A stretch of DNA of 6,609 bases. Source: B8-G4 sp033720735 (GTDB lineage: Bacteria > Bacteroidota > Bacteroidia > Chitinophagales > Saprospiraceae). The position numbers were made by a program, and so were the translations under genes. Shown in pieces: positions 5,247-6,609 of this stretch; position 1 is the stretch's first letter, and each line of letters starts with the position of its first letter. The DNA lies in NCBI GenBank assembly GCA_033720735.1, contig JAWWBX010000247.1, positions 1 to 6,609 on the forward strand, read 5' to 3'. The notes beneath the pieces are model-generated. The model was not told where the DNA came from and did not search any database. It saw nothing but the letters and a program-made list of their open reading frames with translations.

Positions 5247-6609
5247 ATGTATCTTGCCGGCGTGCGAAACAAGTTCTCCCTGGCGTGTTGTACCGTGTGT
5301 TGCGCGGTGATCATGAGCGTGGGACTGATCTATTATCCCAAATGGCAACAGCCCGGGACGGAGGCGACGCTGAGCTGGGATGTTTCAGGCTACTATTTTT
5401 ACCTGCCGGCGCTCTTCATCTACCAGGATCTCAAACAACTGAAGTTTGCCGGTGAGATCCTGCAGACGTACCAGCCGACCCCCGAGATCCTGCAAGCCTA
5501 CCAGCGAGACAACGGCGACTATGTGATGAAGTACTCCAGCGGTATGGCCGTGCAGTACCTGCCGTTCTTTGGGGTAGCACACCTGTACGCATCCTTGTCA
5601 GGGGTGCGCGCCGACGGGTTCTCCTGGCCGTATCAACTGGCGATCAACCTGGGCAGCCTGCTGGTGGCATGCCTCGGGATCTGGATGTTGCGCAAGATCC
5701 TTCTGACAAAGTTTGGTGATGTGGCCACTGGCGTGGCGCTGCTGGTCATCGTCCTGGCTACGAATTACCTCGATTACGCCGCCATCAACGGAGCCATGAC
5801 GCACAACTACCTGTTTACGTGGTATTGCATTCTGGTCTGGTGCACGCACCGCTATTGGCAGAACCCTGGCAACGGGAAGGCCATCACCATCGGTCTGATC
5901 CTCGGGCTGATGACCCTGACGAGACCCACGGAAATATTGGCGATGCTGATCCCGTTGTTGTGGGGAGTGACCGGCCGCAATAGCTGGACGGAGCGGGCAC
6001 GGCATTTCAAACGGCATTCCGGACATGTCTTGCGGGCCGGGGCGGCGCTCATTGCGATGGGCAGTATACAGGTGATCTACTGGTTGTATGCCACCGGCAA
6101 ACCACTCGTCTACAGCTACGAAGAACAAGGATTCTCGTTGCTCCAGCCGCGGATCGCCGACGGACTTTTTGATTTCAGGATCGGCTGGCTGATGTACTCC
6201 CCGGCCCTCGTCCTGGCGTTGGCCGGATTTTACTTTCTCTATCGCCATCACCGGCAATTGTGGAGGGTGCTGGGGATCTTCACCGTTCTGTTTCTCTGGC
6301 TCACCCTGTCATGGGAAGAATGGACCTATGGCGGAAGTCTGGGACACCGGGCCATGATCCAGGCCTACCCGGTTTTGGCATTCCCCCTCGCGGCGTTGCT
6401 TGAGCGGGTGGTCCGCAACGGACTGGTGCTCAAGTGGGTCACCGGCCTCTTCCTGGCGGCGTGCATCTGGTACAATGGCTGGCTGACACACCATGCTCAC
6501 AAAGGCGGATTGTTCAGGCCGGGCCAGATGACGCAGGCATACTTCAAGGCCATTTTGGGGAAACAGAACGTACCGGAGACATACCAGTTCCTCCTGGATG
6601 CCGACCAAC
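5247..6609 (+). CDS. GT-C-like polytopic membrane glycosyltransferase (PMT/ArnT/GT39-like), 3' truncated
   Basis: An open frame of 454 codons runs off the window end with no stop. It encodes a multi-spanning membrane protein with hydrophobic segments near residues 11-30, 101-118, 130-150, 160-178, 186-200, 212-240, 262-282, 314-332, 341-355, 371-386 and 396-410. A large loop after the first segment carries SWDVSGYYFYLPALF (43-57); an acidic residue in this first loop is the usual catalytic base position in GT-C enzymes, so Asp45 is a candidate. Other family-like elements are KYSSGMAVQYLPFF (95-108), TLTRPTEI (223-230), FRIGWLMYSPALVLAL (310-325) and YGGSLGHRAMIQAYPVLAFPLA (361-382). Such proteins move sugars from polyprenyl-phosphate donors at the periplasmic face. 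The donor and acceptor are not evident. In-frame ATGs at 5178 and 5181 and a GTG at 5241 also exist; ATG 5247 is preferred because it gives a short N-terminus before the first membrane segment and leaves room for a divergent promoter. A hydrophobic membrane protein of other function is possible. Confidence 0.75.
   Translation, partial: MYLAGVRNKFSLACCTVCCAVIMSVGLIYYPKWQQPGTEATLSWDVSGYYFYLPALFIYQDLKQLKFAGEILQTYQPTPEILQAYQRDNGDYVMKYSSGMAVQYLPFFGVAHLYASLSGVRADGFSWPYQLAINLGSLLVACLGIWMLRKILLTKFGDVATGVALLVIVLATNYLDYAAINGAMTHNYLFTWYCILVWCTHRYWQNPGNGKAITIGLILGLMTLTRPTEILAMLIPLLWGVTGRNSWTERARHFKRHSGHVLRAGAALIAMGSIQVIYWLYATGKPLVYSYEEQGFSLLQPRIADGLFDFRIGWLMYSPALVLALAGFYFLYRHHRQLWRVLGIFTVLFLWLTLSWEEWTYGGSLGHRAMIQAYPVLAFPLAALLERVVRNGLVLKWVTGLFLAACIWYNGWLTHHAHKGGLFRPGQMTQAYFKAILGKQNVPETYQFLLDADQ

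Noticed and set aside
5598..6257. Long - strand open frame of 219 codons opposite the GT-C-like gene
   Set aside because: The + strand frame encodes a coherent polytopic membrane protein with family-like motifs; the - strand product is rich in Gln, Arg and Pro with no domain and no signal, as expected of an antisense shadow.

Overview
The window looks like a chromosomal segment from a moderately GC-rich member of the Bacteroidota. The main evidence is a secreted protein ending in a type IX secretion system (T9SS) type A sorting domain and a neighbour matching the DUF6503 family, which I know from Bacteroidota. Starts lack strong Shine-Dalgarno sequences, which also fits. A saprospirian-type lineage is possible but is only a guess. 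The window is almost entirely coding; I see no tRNA, rRNA, CRISPR array, insertion sequence or phage gene.

Layout: (1) 1-152 is a short leader upstream of the first gene, perhaps with the last codons of an upstream gene. (2) 153-2731, + strand: a translationally coupled pair, an MBOAT O-acyltransferase of the AlgI type followed by an AlgJ/AlgX-like SGNH-fold acetyltransferase. (3) 2728-5179, - strand: a T9SS-exported protein with three tandem cysteine-rich repeats (upstream in transcription), then a small secreted DUF6503 protein. The DUF6503 gene converges on the acetyltransferase gene and the two stop codons interlock in one TTAA. (4) 5180-5246: a very short divergent intergenic stretch. 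(5) 5247 to the window end, + strand: a polytopic membrane protein resembling GT-C (PMT/ArnT/GT39-like) glycosyltransferases, cut off by the window edge.

How they may work together: the first two genes form the standard two-step machinery for O-acetylating an exported polysaccharide, with MBOAT moving acetyl groups across the inner membrane and the periplasmic enzyme transferring them to the glycan. The GT-C-like protein would fit a lipid-linked sugar transfer step at the same membrane, so the region may belong to a surface-glycan locus. No polymerase, flippase, epimerase or other polysaccharide gene is visible, so the glycan cannot be named. The T9SS protein and DUF6503 protein form a separate unit whose function I cannot assign. 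I found no clearly new system; the most distinctive signals are the near-identical six-cysteine spacing in two repeats of the T9SS protein, with a divergent third copy, and the tight gene packing.
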